DNA of 64,000 nt from JANXZS01 sp963797255 (GCA_963797255.1 CAWCOV010000015.1:124001-188000), one strand, 5' to 3'; counted from the stretch's first letter, positions 36,078 to 46,262 are shown. Made by a program: numbers and translations. The notes: generated by a model from the letters alone, not told the origin.

Positions 36078-36770
36078 ATGCAATCTCAATATCGCTACTC
36101 GCAACCCGGCACCCCCACAAGTGGCCCAGCTTGGTTCTACGGTTATTGCCACGACAGCCGAAAAATGCGGATGATGAATTATCCCGATTACGTCCGTAAT
36201 ATGCAGACCGGGTATTCCAATCTTTATCAGGATCCTGCATCTGTCATGCAGCAGTGGGCTGGGATGATGCAAAACGCCACCGCATCGACCCCTCAGAGCA
36301 GCAAAGGCAGTTGTAATTGTCACCAGGAAGAAGACTGCGGCTGCTCGTGTTGCATTCGCAGCTCCGACACCGTCGAGTATGCTCGCTGCGGCGAAACACG
36401 AAGAATTCCGATTACTTTCGAAAATGACTCTCGTCGTGATCGGCAAGTAACACTAGAACTTGGGTCCTTCGCTACGGAAGGTGGCCAGCAGCTTGGATGG
36501 CAGGCGTCCCTTTCGGAAAGCCAGTTCACGTTGGGACCATGCGGCGAAAAAACCGTACTGGTGACCGTCACAGTTGATTGTGGCAAGGGCGATCCGGCAG
36601 GGAACGTAGATGGAAATGTACGCTCAGTGCCGCTCGAAGCCTGCAAGGTAGGATACGCAACATTACGAGCGGAAGGCTGCATAGTTCGGCCACTTGTCGT
36701 CGCCATTGCTGCTATTCCTGATCACTGTGGGGCACATCGAATCGGTTGTCTTTGCGGCTGTTGTTCCTAG
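36078..36770 (+). CDS. Unrecognised Cys-rich protein: helical N-terminus, beta-sandwich C-terminus
   Basis: 230 residues from ATG 36078, with AGGAG 6 bp before it. Residues 1-75 look helical and Met/Tyr/Gln-rich (YPDYVRNMQTGYSNLYQDPASVMQQWAGMMQ). A Cys-dense linker follows (GSCNCHQEEDCGCSCC), then a beta-sandwich (RRIPITFENDSRRDRQVTLELGSF; LGPCGEKTVLVTVTVDCG), and the chain ends in another Cys cluster (CLCGCC). The 16 or so cysteines suggest metal binding or disulfide cross-links. The helical-plus-sandwich layout parallels the protein encoded at 42127-43116. Its stop is 10 bp from the polyketide synthase stop. Confidence 0.68.
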   Translation: MQSQYRYSQPGTPTSGPAWFYGYCHDSRKMRMMNYPDYVRNMQTGYSNLYQDPASVMQQWAGMMQNATASTPQSSKGSCNCHQEEDCGCSCCIRSSDTVEYARCGETRRIPITFENDSRRDRQVTLELGSFATEGGQQLGWQASLSESQFTLGPCGEKTVLVTVTVDCGKGDPAGNVDGNVRSVPLEACKVGYATLRAEGCIVRPLVVAIAAIPDHCGAHRIGCLCGCCS

Positions 36771-36780
36771 ACAAGCACAG

Positions 36781-39700
36781 TTAGCGGCGCTCCGTTCGAA
36801 TGATTCGATACTGCCAAGCGCCGCTATTCATCTGTTCATAAACTGCGGAGCCAGGCACAGCGAGAAAATTATCAATCATCGCATCGTGCCCACCAAAGGC
36901 TTGGGCGCGCGTGGCAGCTACGTCATTGCACGAAGCCAACACATTTGCGGTGATGTCTCGCTCGTTTTTGATAATTAGCCCTAAAGGCGCCAGAAGTGCT
37001 CGCACTTCCAGCCACCGCTCCACTGGAAGCAAATCCGTGTAAAGGAATTTTCCTTTCTTTTTCAGCACCCGGCTTACCTCCGCAAAGAAGGCGCGCATGT
37101 TGGGGTATGTGTGGGACGATTCGACGTTCGTGACTACATCGAAGTATGTATCTTTAAACGGTAAATTCTCCGAATCGCCGACTTCGAATTTTGTTCCGTG
37201 TTTATGGGTGCGCCTGCAGAAGGCGACTGCCTCGGGTGCCAAGTCCACCCCGACGGATTTCGCTCCAAGCGTCTCAGCCATCAATGCAACTGTCCCACCG
37301 CGTCCGCAGCCGACATCGAGAACGCGGAGTCCACGCAAGTCGGCATCGCCGATCAATTCGAAGGCAAGCCTCACTGAGTTGCGATTGAACACTCGCTCAG
37401 GGACTTCATAATTCGTTTCATCGTTCCCGTCACCCAGGCTGATGTATCCGTAGTTCAAGAAGAAGGACGCACTTCCGACTCCTGATTGCTCAAGCCTACG
37501 CGTGACGTCGTTGTAAAATTCGCGGTAGCTGGCTTTTGCCGCCTTTCCTGGCGCATCTCCAACTAGTTCTGTCGCATCGGGAATAGTTGGGGCCGCGGGC
37601 AAGCCAACTGGCTCCTGATCCATTTCGCCAGCTTGAGCTTTGTCCACGATCATGGCCAACTCACCAATCGTAGGTGCCTGAAAGAGCTTCAACACCGGTA
37701 ATTCAATTTGGAACTGATCACAAATCTCAGCGGCAATTTGCGCTGCCAGTAGCGAGTGGCCTCCAAGATCGAAGAAGCGATCGTGAATGCCAACGGAACT
37801 TAATCCCAATTGCCGTCCCCATATTTCAGCCAGGCTTCGCTCTGTATCTGTTCGCGGCTCGATGAATGCTGTTGCGAGATTTGGCCGAGGATGCAGCTCA
37901 ATCGCAGCTCCGCCTGCAGCACCTTCATTGTGCTGGACCCAGGCCTTGAGGCGGTCGAACAGATTTACGGCAACCAAAACCCGAGAACCCACCGGCGACG
38001 CGAGAATCCGCAACATTGCTTCGCCGCCTTCGGGCGGATTGATCGCCAGAGGCATGCTGACGCTCTGCGCCTCAGCTGCGTTGTCCCACGCATCCCAGTC
38101 GATACTGAGCCAACTCTCACCCCGCTGCATGGCCAATGTGTCAAGCATTGCGTTGACACCTGCGTATGCCGCCAAGCCAAGACCACCGAGAATTGCGGAC
38201 ACCGACGAGTGCAACACCCAACGCTTTGGCGCTCGTCCCTCGAACGCAGACATAAGATGGAATAAGCCGCGAATCTTCGGAGAGAACTGTGCCTCCATAA
38301 CCTCGCGGCCTGTATCAGCCGCCGATGCGAAGGCTGCTGCGTCGATGCGTGCCGCCCCGTGCACAACCAGATCGATATGCCCAAAGTGCGCAAAAGCTGC
38401 GTCCACTGCGGCGCGAACCTCGCCTGCAGAATTCAAATCGGCTTTTAGGACTAACACGTCGTCCCGTTTGGAGCGCATCTCGGACAACCGCTTCAAGATG
38501 CTTCGCTGAGCCTCTGAGACGGATCCATCTTCACTGGCGGCGGCCCACTCCGAAGGCTTCGGCAGCGTCGATCTGCCAAGCAGTGCGAGTCGTGCGCCAA
38601 AACTCGAAAACATTGCCTCGGCGAGATGCAGGCCCATGTGCCCCAATCCGCCGGTGATAAGTACTACAGCATTTTCAGGCAAACCAATCGGCAGCGAGGA
38701 ACTAGAGTTGGTTTCGATTGGAACGAAAGTTTCGAGATACCGCCGGCCTGCCCGCATCGCCACTGCTGGCTCTGGCGCCGATGCTGCCAATTCTTCCACG
38801 ATCGTCGTCGCAACTGAAGAGTCCGCATCGACGTCAATATGCGCTACACGAAGACCCGGGTGCTCCTGTGGCAAGACTCTCGCAACACCAGACCCCATCG
38901 CGCGTGCGGGGTCTAGCGCCTCCTGCGGGTCCAGAAAAGTCGTTCCTCGCGCAACGAACAAGACGGGAAGCGGACGAACAGTTGGTTGGCTGCTTAACGC
39001 GTGTGCAAGGCGCATCGGTCCCAACAGGGCAATGGGAGCAGCTTCATCAATCCCTGTTGCACCGGGCGGCCCGGCGTTCCAGCAGTCGATCACACCTGCC
39101 AGCCTTCCTTCACCAGCACATACGTCGATTGCGAGTCTTCGATATCCCTCAGGCTCATTCGGGTTGAGTTCGTAGCTGTCCGAATCTTTCTTGAATGCCT
39201 CCCCGCGACGAACTATCAGAACAATGGCACCCGCCGTACGCAGAACCTCCGCGATTGCTGTTCCAGCCGAAGATGCCTCATCGAACAATAAGATTTTTCG
39301 CCCCTTGAGCGAGGAAATATTCGAATTCAAAAGACTCGAAGTGATCCAGGTCGCCTTGTACATCCACTTTGAAGTGTCACGAAGCTCGATCTTCTGCGTT
39401 ACGGCATCCGGGTGAGCGCCAACCCAGTAGCTCTGCCTCTCAAAGGGATATGTGGGCAGACTCACACGTCGTCTCTGTTCCGTCCGATGGAAGCCACTCC
39501 AATTGACCGACGTACCATTGACCCAGAGTTTTCCCAGAGTCTCAAGCATCTCTTCCGTGTCTGGACGCGAACTGTCGGCAACCGGCAAAGTACTCGCGCA
39601 AACCGGCTTCGTTCCCGACTCCTTAGCGGTTCCATTCACAAATGTCGTGAGAGCATTACCAGGGCCTACTTCAAGATAGAAAGGATTCTTCCCTGCAGAA

Positions 39701-42117
39701 GTCTTACCTTCCGCAAGGATGCGTAATCCGTCTGCGAAACGCACCGGTTGCCGTAGCTGAGAACTCCAATATTCTGGCGTGGCCACATTGGCGTCGGCCA
39801 GCTTTCCTGTCAGCGTTGCGACGAATGGCTTTGACGGATTACGCAAGGTGATGTGCGAAAATACTTCCTGAAATTCTGAAATGATCGGATCCATCATTGC
39901 CGAATGAAATGCGTGGGAGGTGTGCAGCCTTCGACATGCGATGCTTTCTTTCACGAGCGCTTGTTCAGTACGCTCAATTGCACTCGAGGGACCGGATAGT
40001 ACACAGAAGCCGGGCGCATTCTTTGCTGCAAGCGAAACCTCTTCGGATATGAAACGCTTCAAATTTTCGGCGGCAGCCAGAACGGCCAGCATCGATCCCC
40101 GGGGTAATGCTGAAATCAGGCGACCGCGACGCGCAATGACGGCGAGGGCATCTTCCAAACTGATGACGCCGGCAAGCGTCGCCGCGACATATTCCCCTAC
40201 GCTATGGCCGATCATTACAGCGGGCTCAATTCCCCACGACTGCCAGAGCGATGAAAGCGCGTAACCGATGGTGAAGAGTGCTGGCTGCGCCCACTTCGTG
40301 TCTTTGAGCGCTTCGGCAGCGTTCTTTTTCTTCCGCGCAGCAGGAAAGAGAACCTGACGAAGATCCGCCTCAAGATCTTTTTTCAAAATGCGTGCACAGT
40401 GGTCGATCACGTTTTTTACGACGGGTTCGTTTCTGTACAATCCTTCGGCCATGCCCGGATATTGCGATCCCTGACCGGGAAACATAAAAACCACGGCGCG
40501 GTCTGTTGGCGCGGCCTCAACTGATATCGTCTCAGAAGTGCGAACGCTGTCGATTATGCGTCCTTTATCGTTACAGGCAGCGACGAAACAACGTCGGAAT
40601 CGAAAAGCTCTCCGCCCCAGATGAAGTGTGCTTGCGACATCGGCTAACGGTATCTCCGTGTGTAACTCCAAATGATTTGCCAGTCGTTCCGCCATCAATT
40701 TCAAGGCCGCTTCACTCCGCGCAGACAGCGTTATCAACTGGAACGGGCGACTCTTGGCTGTCTTCTCTACCGGTGGAGCTTCTTCAACAATTACATGTGC
40801 GTTCGTTCCGCCAACGCCAAAGGAACTGACGCCCGCTCTGCGCGGAGTTCCGTTGCGCGACCAGGGGCTCAATTTATTGGTTACATAGAAAGGACTTGAC
40901 GCGAGGTCGATTGCGGGGTTTGGTGCGGTGTAATGCACGGTTGGCGGAATGGCGCCGTGCTCCAGTGAAAGAACTGTTTTGATCAGGCCAGCGACGCCTG
41001 CTGCGCATGAGAGATGGCCGAAATTTGATTTCACCGAACCTATGCCACAAAACCCGCGTCGCTGGCTACTTTGTCGGAATACTTCCGTGAGCGCGGCCAC
41101 TTCAATCGGATCGCCCAATATTGTGCCAGTCCCATGCGCCTCTACATAGCCGATCGTCTCTGGCGAAACTCCGGAAACCTGATGCGCTGCACGAATGGCT
41201 GCGGACTGACCGCGAGTGCTCGGCGCTGTGTAACCTACCTTGTCATTTCCGTCGTTGTTGATTCCTGCTCCGAGAATCACTGCCCGGATGTTGTCTCCCT
41301 CCGCCAGCGCGTCAGTCAGTCGCCTGAGAGCGACGATCCCCACGCCGCTTCCGACGATTGTTCCCTGTGCATTCACGTCGAACGGTCGGCAGTGACCGTC
41401 GGGCGAAAGTATTGATCCTGCAGCATAGTAATAACCACCTCTCTGCGGAACTCGTACCGTTACTCCGCCGGCTAAGGCCATATCGCAGCGGTGGTGGTGT
41501 AGACTCTCGCAGGCCAGCGAAATCGCAACGAGGGAAGTGGAGCACGTGGTTTGAACGGCCACGCTTGGGCCTTTCAAATTGAGACGATACGAAACCTGCG
41601 TGCAAAGATGATCCTTGTCGTTCGTGACCATCAACTGCATGCCGTCGATATATTTCAGGGAATCCTGATTTTGATAGAGATGATAGAGGTATGTGCTCAT
41701 CTCAGATCCGCCGAATACGCCGATGGCACCAGGAAAAGTCTCAGGATCATATCCGGCATCCTCCAGCGTTTCCCAGGCAGTTTCTAGAAACAATCGATGT
41801 TGCGGATCGGTAAGAGCGGCATCGCGCGCAGAAAAGCCAAAAAACTGCGCATCAAAGAGATCTATGTCGTCGAGAATCGGCGATGCATTGACGTAGCCAG
41901 GCAGGCGCGAGACGTGATCCGGAATTCCCGCCGCCCGCATTTCTTGCTGCGAAAGCACCGCGATTGATTCGACGCCATCCGCCAGGTTCTTCCAGTATTC
42001 GTCGAGATTTTTCGCACCCGGAAACCGGCCCTGCATACCGACAATTGCAATCGGTTCGCCATGACTGACGTGGTTGTTTCTTTTGGCGTCTGAGCTTTCC
42101 GCCTTGAAACGAGCCAT
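36781..42117 (-). CDS. Single-module type I polyketide synthase: KS-AT-KR-ACP-methyltransferase
   Basis: 1778 residues. KS (about 20-445) has Cys192 in QTTCSTS, His328 in EAHGTGT and His368 in SNFGH. AT (about 540-860) has Ser639 in GHSVGEY and a HAFH motif predicting malonyl-CoA. No dehydratase; a KR structural half and catalytic half follow, with the NADPH loop TGGLGHMG near 1155 and the Ser...Tyr region HSSVSAILGG...YAGVNA. ACP phosphopantetheine Ser is near 1455 (DLGGHSLL). The C-terminal 270 residues are a class I SAM methyltransferase (VLDVGCGRGG near 1600; LKKKGKFLYTDLL). No thioesterase, so release is unexplained. Product not predictable. Preceded by a co-transcribed unknown gene 9 bp upstream. 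Confidence 0.93.
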   Translation of the reverse strand: MARFKAESSDAKRNNHVSHGEPIAIVGMQGRFPGAKNLDEYWKNLADGVESIAVLSQQEMRAAGIPDHVSRLPGYVNASPILDDIDLFDAQFFGFSARDAALTDPQHRLFLETAWETLEDAGYDPETFPGAIGVFGGSEMSTYLYHLYQNQDSLKYIDGMQLMVTNDKDHLCTQVSYRLNLKGPSVAVQTTCSTSLVAISLACESLHHHRCDMALAGGVTVRVPQRGGYYYAAGSILSPDGHCRPFDVNAQGTIVGSGVGIVALRRLTDALAEGDNIRAVILGAGINNDGNDKVGYTAPSTRGQSAAIRAAHQVSGVSPETIGYVEAHGTGTILGDPIEVAALTEVFRQSSQRRGFCGIGSVKSNFGHLSCAAGVAGLIKTVLSLEHGAIPPTVHYTAPNPAIDLASSPFYVTNKLSPWSRNGTPRRAGVSSFGVGGTNAHVIVEEAPPVEKTAKSRPFQLITLSARSEAALKLMAERLANHLELHTEIPLADVASTLHLGRRAFRFRRCFVAACNDKGRIIDSVRTSETISVEAAPTDRAVVFMFPGQGSQYPGMAEGLYRNEPVVKNVIDHCARILKKDLEADLRQVLFPAARKKKNAAEALKDTKWAQPALFTIGYALSSLWQSWGIEPAVMIGHSVGEYVAATLAGVISLEDALAVIARRGRLISALPRGSMLAVLAAAENLKRFISEEVSLAAKNAPGFCVLSGPSSAIERTEQALVKESIACRRLHTSHAFHSAMMDPIISEFQEVFSHITLRNPSKPFVATLTGKLADANVATPEYWSSQLRQPVRFADGLRILAEGKTSAGKNPFYLEVGPGNALTTFVNGTAKESGTKPVCASTLPVADSSRPDTEEMLETLGKLWVNGTSVNWSGFHRTEQRRRVSLPTYPFERQSYWVGAHPDAVTQKIELRDTSKWMYKATWITSSLLNSNISSLKGRKILLFDEASSAGTAIAEVLRTAGAIVLIVRRGEAFKKDSDSYELNPNEPEGYRRLAIDVCAGEGRLAGVIDCWNAGPPGATGIDEAAPIALLGPMRLAHALSSQPTVRPLPVLFVARGTTFLDPQEALDPARAMGSGVARVLPQEHPGLRVAHIDVDADSSVATTIVEELAASAPEPAVAMRAGRRYLETFVPIETNSSSSLPIGLPENAVVLITGGLGHMGLHLAEAMFSSFGARLALLGRSTLPKPSEWAAASEDGSVSEAQRSILKRLSEMRSKRDDVLVLKADLNSAGEVRAAVDAAFAHFGHIDLVVHGAARIDAAAFASAADTGREVMEAQFSPKIRGLFHLMSAFEGRAPKRWVLHSSVSAILGGLGLAAYAGVNAMLDTLAMQRGESWLSIDWDAWDNAAEAQSVSMPLAINPPEGGEAMLRILASPVGSRVLVAVNLFDRLKAWVQHNEGAAGGAAIELHPRPNLATAFIEPRTDTERSLAEIWGRQLGLSSVGIHDRFFDLGGHSLLAAQIAAEICDQFQIELPVLKLFQAPTIGELAMIVDKAQAGEMDQEPVGLPAAPTIPDATELVGDAPGKAAKASYREFYNDVTRRLEQSGVGSASFFLNYGYISLGDGNDETNYEVPERVFNRNSVRLAFELIGDADLRGLRVLDVGCGRGGTVALMAETLGAKSVGVDLAPEAVAFCRRTHKHGTKFEVGDSENLPFKDTYFDVVTNVESSHTYPNMRAFFAEVSRVLKKKGKFLYTDLLPVERWLEVRALLAPLGLIIKNERDITANVLASCNDVAATRAQAFGGHDAMIDNFLAVPGSAVYEQMNSGAWQYRIIRTERR

Positions 42118-42126
42118 TGTGGACCT

Positions 42127-43116
42127 TTAGGTTTCGTGGAGAGTCGGCTGATTCGCAATAATCCGCAACCTCATCTCAACTCGAAGATCGCCGTCGCCAG
42201 TGATGTACAGAAACCCAAGATATGGAATGTCTGCCTCATACCGATCGGCTTGGAGTTGAAGCGAGAAAGAGATGGTTGCATCTTCGCCGTGCCCGAGTTC
42301 CAGTGCTTCAGGTTGAATCATGATCTGCGGAGCGAATGCCGCGCCGACACCGTCTGTACGTCGAACTTCTGTTCCTACGTATCGGATCGGAGTTCTGTGT
42401 CCTGTAGTGTTGGTGAGAGTAAAAGTGGCAAACGCCATACCTCCCAGCGGCCCGCTTAATTCCAGAGTGACTGATGGTTCGCCCTCACTGCGTTTTGCCA
42501 AAGCCAGAATGCCGAGGAAATATTCCTCTTCGTAATTCGCTCGAATCTCATTTAGCCGATTCATGAGGCCGAAGTACAAGTGGCCGACGCGTTGCAGATA
42601 ATCGGGCAGTTGGTGTGACATCTGCGAAGCGACCTTCTTCTGTACATCCTCCGGTGTCGCCTCACCGACGGCTACCTGGTCCAATTGTTTACGATAAGCT
42701 TTGACGGCGCGGGCGTTAATCTGACCTAAGTACTCCGCATATTGTTCAAACCACTGCGTCGCGTTCGCACGCTCAAATATAGGGAGCGGTATCTGGCCTT
42801 CCGCGTCCTCTGCTTCATCTCCCTGCGAGTTGCGGCGGTTAAGTTGAACGAGGCTGGTCAAAAACTCCGAGCCCAGCTCCGTCAGACGATCGCTATATCG
42901 AGTGCCTTGCGACTGGATAAATCTGGGGAAATACTCTTGAAAAACTGTTGCGGGAAGTCGCCCTTGCGCAACATCCTCCAAGACCTCCTGGTACAACTGA
43001 AGAGTTCTCGTTGCGTGTGACATGGAGAGAGTCAGAAATTGGGAGTACGACGTCGACCAGTCTGACGGCGTGCTCTGAGCAAAAATGCCATCTGACCATG
43101 CAGGGCTTGCAGTCAC
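42127..43116 (-). CDS. Unrecognised protein co-transcribed with the polyketide synthase
   Basis: 329 residues from a GTG with GGGGTG upstream. The first 210 residues are mostly helical (YSQFLTLSMSHATRTLQLYQEVLEDVAQGRLP; a second block LYFGLMNRLNEIRANYEEEYFLGIL), somewhat like phasins. The last 110 form a beta-sandwich (SVTLELSGPLGGMAFATFTLTN; HGEDATISFSLQLQADRYEADIPYLGFLYITGDGDLRVEMRLRI). No signal peptide. It may be a scaffold or granule-surface protein for the synthase; this is inference from context. It is the first gene of the two-gene transcript. Confidence 0.72.
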   Translation of the reverse strand: MTASPAWSDGIFAQSTPSDWSTSYSQFLTLSMSHATRTLQLYQEVLEDVAQGRLPATVFQEYFPRFIQSQGTRYSDRLTELGSEFLTSLVQLNRRNSQGDEAEDAEGQIPLPIFERANATQWFEQYAEYLGQINARAVKAYRKQLDQVAVGEATPEDVQKKVASQMSHQLPDYLQRVGHLYFGLMNRLNEIRANYEEEYFLGILALAKRSEGEPSVTLELSGPLGGMAFATFTLTNTTGHRTPIRYVGTEVRRTDGVGAAFAPQIMIQPEALELGHGEDATISFSLQLQADRYEADIPYLGFLYITGDGDLRVEMRLRIIANQPTLHET

Positions 43117-43424
43117 GTTTCACCCCGAATAAAAATAGTGTGACCTTCCATCGAGCGAACCACGAAAGACGCATACGCTAATTCAAGGAACGCTACAGTT
43201 ACCACATGGTACACGTCAAGGTCAACGCGATCGGACGTGGGACTTGCTGATTTTATGGCGTAGCGTTCATCGGTTTCGCTGTACAAAAGTGTGCCGAAAG
43301 GTCGACAAAATCTACTGAAGTCCCCTCCGAAATCCGAGAGTTAGAGAGGAATCTTTCCGTATGACCCGAGACACTGGCGAGGGCTCAGTAAACTGAGATC
43401 TCCGGCTCCTGCAACTCTTACAAA
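43117..43424. other. Intergenic region upstream of the polyketide synthase transcript
   Basis: 308 bp between two minus-strand genes. It should hold the promoter for the 329-residue protein and the synthase, but no promoter pair stands out. No repeat, RNA or terminator recognised. Confidence 0.4.
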
Positions 43425-44702
43425 TTAAAAGAAGGTCTGAACTAGATCAATAACCTGGTGCTGTTCATTCAAGACCGGCAACGTGCGCCACTTATCGAAG
43501 GTCAGGCATGGATGGCAGATGTCAAAGCTGATCATGTCGCCGACGCGCAGGTCATCCCCATGAACAACCCGCATGTAGGCATGTTGATCCATCATTCTGG
43601 TTACTGTCCAATGGGGGGGCGCAGTCTTCGGAGAGAGATCTCCTGGCCTGAAATGGAGTGCGGGAACTGGCAGCCCGGAGTCGAAGGCAGCATCACGCTT
43701 GCCCATGCCAACAATTGCCTTTCCCGTCTCTGGTATCGACTGCACATAGGCCCAGATTTTGAGGGCGGGCAGAAGGCCGGATCTCATCTCGGCGGCGATG
43801 GGGTTGCGCTCAAGAATCTTTGTCTGGGCCTCGCGGTATGCGCCCACGTCGTGCGTGAGATAACAACCGGGACGCAGGACAATTTCAACTGCCTGGTCAA
43901 ATTCGGCGCTTGAAAACTCCTCAGCCACAATGTCATACCATGCAGATCCTGCACCGGAAAGCAGGATCGGTGAGCGCTGGAATCGCTTTTCTGCGGCGAT
44001 CTTGTTCGTAACGGAACATGCACGTCTGAGGAAAGTGCGAATCGCCATTTCGTCATCCAGTACACCTTCGTATAACTCGATGCCGCTTAAGACGATGGCC
44101 TGGGGCCACCTGGACAGCGCATCCATCACGGACGTTAGTTGTTCGTCGTCCCGCACTCCTGTGCGACCATCCATCACTCCCAATTCGACGAGCACGCAAA
44201 GACGTTGCCCTATCTGAGAGAAAAAAGCGCCAAGCTGGTCCACCAACGCCGCTGAGTCCACCAGGCTGTAAAATTCGAAGTCGGGATCCTGCAAGAGCCG
44301 CCCGATGGTTGCCATATTTTCTTTGCCAACGAGTTGGTTGGCCATCAAAACGCGTCGCACCCCGTGCATATAAGCCACAAAGGTTTGATGTGCAGTTGCC
44401 AGCGTGATTCCCCACGCACCGGCGTTCAACTGCATTGCAAAGAGTTGCGGAGCCATTGTGGTCTTGCCGTGCGGAGCCAGGCGAAGCCCATAGGCATCAA
44501 TGAAACGACGCATCCAATCGAGGTTATGCAGAAGCGTCTCTTCATAAAGAACGGCTGTCGGCAAGCTTAGATCCTCATGGAGAAGATTCCATCCGAGTTG
44601 CGCGACCCCTTCCCGCTTTAGTTCGTGCTGGGAAAAGCCGAGACCTTTGTTTAACGAACCGATCGGGGTACGCGGCGGCGCTGTGAATTGTTCGGCCTTC
44701 AA
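43425..44702 (-). CDS. D-serine deaminase-like / D-threonine aldolase-fold PLP enzyme
   Basis: 425 residues. TTG 44702 is chosen because an ideal AGGAGG site lies exactly 6 bp before it; a GTG at 44735 lies upstream of that site. Alanine-racemase-fold N-terminal barrel with cofactor lysine in LAPHGKTTMAPQLF, and a C-terminal beta domain with a likely metal-binding His/Cys pair (FDICHPCLTFDKW). The family includes eukaryotic-type D-serine dehydratase and D-threonine aldolase, both D-amino-acid lyases. It is divergent from the N-acyl-D-amino-acid deacylase, which fits a D-amino-acid pathway. Confidence 0.85.
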   Translation of the reverse strand: MKAEQFTAPPRTPIGSLNKGLGFSQHELKREGVAQLGWNLLHEDLSLPTAVLYEETLLHNLDWMRRFIDAYGLRLAPHGKTTMAPQLFAMQLNAGAWGITLATAHQTFVAYMHGVRRVLMANQLVGKENMATIGRLLQDPDFEFYSLVDSAALVDQLGAFFSQIGQRLCVLVELGVMDGRTGVRDDEQLTSVMDALSRWPQAIVLSGIELYEGVLDDEMAIRTFLRRACSVTNKIAAEKRFQRSPILLSGAGSAWYDIVAEEFSSAEFDQAVEIVLRPGCYLTHDVGAYREAQTKILERNPIAAEMRSGLLPALKIWAYVQSIPETGKAIVGMGKRDAAFDSGLPVPALHFRPGDLSPKTAPPHWTVTRMMDQHAYMRVVHGDDLRVGDMISFDICHPCLTFDKWRTLPVLNEQHQVIDLVQTFF

Positions 44703-44784
44703 CGTGAGCCTCCTGCAAGATTCCGAGCCAGGCACTCTTCCTCAGTGGACCAGCGAATCTAGTCTATAGTCTCATTGGAGCGAC

Positions 44785-46239
44785 ATGATGACTTGCGACA
44801 CGTTGATTCAGGATGCGAGCGTTCTGGACGGGAGTGGCGCTCCCGCTCAGCTTCTGGATGTCGCGCTGCGCGAAGGCTTTATCTTCGAAATTGGGCCAAG
44901 TCTCAAATGCAGAGCACGTAGCGTCGTGGAAGCGAACGGCTTGGTGCTCACCCCTGGTTTCATCGATGTTCACACCCATGACGACACGAGCGTGATCAGA
45001 AATCCTTCGATGCTGCCGAAGCTTTCGCAGGGAGTGACTACGGTGATTGTGGGCAACTGCGGAATCTCTGCGGCACCGGTGTCTCTCCGTGGCGATCCAC
45101 CAGACCCAATGATTCTCCTCGGCGGTCCAGAAGTTTTTAGGTTTTCAACATTTTCTTCTTACGTAGCGGCGATTCAGGAGGCACATCCAGCCGTAAATGT
45201 TGGCGCGCTTGTGGGTCATACCTCCCTCCGCAATAATCACATGGACCGTCTTGATCGAGTTGCCTCGGATGCGGAGATAGAAGGAATGCGAGCCCAACTT
45301 CGCGAATCCCTGGAAAACGGCGCGCTGGGCCTGAGCACCGGGCTGGCGTATACGTCAGCAAACGCGGCGTCAGCCGGGGAAGTGCTTGCGCTGGCAAAGC
45401 CTCTCGCATCTGTTGGAGCCGTATACGTGACACACATGCGTACCGAGATGGATGCCATCCTCGAAGCGATGAACGAGGCCTTCGATTTAGGCCGAGCGGC
45501 AAACGTGCCAGTGATTCTTTCTCACTTGAAATGCGCCGGGATCGATAATTGGGGGCGCAGCGATGAGGTACTTCTGGCACTGGATGAAGCACGTTCCAGG
45601 CAACTTGCCGGCTGCGATTGTTATCCATATGCTGCCGGTTCAAGCACTCTCGACCTGAGGCAGGTGGACCCGCGTGTCCAGATCACAATTACCTGGAGCA
45701 CACAGCATCCTGAGGTCGCCGGAAAGTCGCTTGCTGAAATTGCCCGAGCTTGGAATTTGAGCCAACACGATGCGGCAAAAATCCTACAGCCTGCCGGAGC
45801 CATCTATCACAGCATCTCCGAGGCGGACATGCGTCGCATTCTGACACACCCCGCGACCATGATCGGCTCTGATGGTTTACCCAATGATCCTCGACCGCAT
45901 CCCCGGCTCTGGGGAACATTTCCCCGTGTGCTGGGTCGTTATTGCCGCGAAGAAAAACTGATCCCGCTTCCAAGCGCAGTACATAAGATGACGGGGTTGT
46001 CAGCGCAGAGGTTCGGCCTCCCGAGGAGGGGACTGATACGTGAGGGTTTTTGCGCCGACCTGGTGCTGTTCGATCCTGAAAAGATAATTGACACCGCAAC
46101 ATTCTCCGATCCAGTTCGGCCCGCGGAGGGGATCAGCGGCGTTTGGGTCAACGGGGTTCTCTCATACACGGCCGATGGTGCAACCGGCAACCGCGGAGGT
46201 CGATTTTTGCCGCGCGGCCGGACCGTATGGATTCAGTGA
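44785..46239 (+). CDS. N-acyl-D-amino-acid deacylase (D-aminoacylase)
   Basis: 484-residue amidohydrolase. The metal site is visible as HTHDD near residue 60 and the Cys ligand in VGNCGISAAP, with later His in LSHLKCAGIDNWG and the Asp in MIGSDGLPNDPRPHPRLWGTFPRVLGRY. It removes the acyl group from N-acyl-D-amino acids in the cytosol. A GGAG site precedes the ATG. The next three plus-strand genes are RidA, a GntP-type permease and hydroxyproline 2-epimerase. Confidence 0.92.
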   Translation: MMTCDTLIQDASVLDGSGAPAQLLDVALREGFIFEIGPSLKCRARSVVEANGLVLTPGFIDVHTHDDTSVIRNPSMLPKLSQGVTTVIVGNCGISAAPVSLRGDPPDPMILLGGPEVFRFSTFSSYVAAIQEAHPAVNVGALVGHTSLRNNHMDRLDRVASDAEIEGMRAQLRESLENGALGLSTGLAYTSANAASAGEVLALAKPLASVGAVYVTHMRTEMDAILEAMNEAFDLGRAANVPVILSHLKCAGIDNWGRSDEVLLALDEARSRQLAGCDCYPYAAGSSTLDLRQVDPRVQITITWSTQHPEVAGKSLAEIARAWNLSQHDAAKILQPAGAIYHSISEADMRRILTHPATMIGSDGLPNDPRPHPRLWGTFPRVLGRYCREEKLIPLPSAVHKMTGLSAQRFGLPRRGLIREGFCADLVLFDPEKIIDTATFSDPVRPAEGISGVWVNGVLSYTADGATGNRGGRFLPRGRTVWIQ

Positions 46240-46262
46240 AGAAAAGTGGGAAGGAGCGGAGT

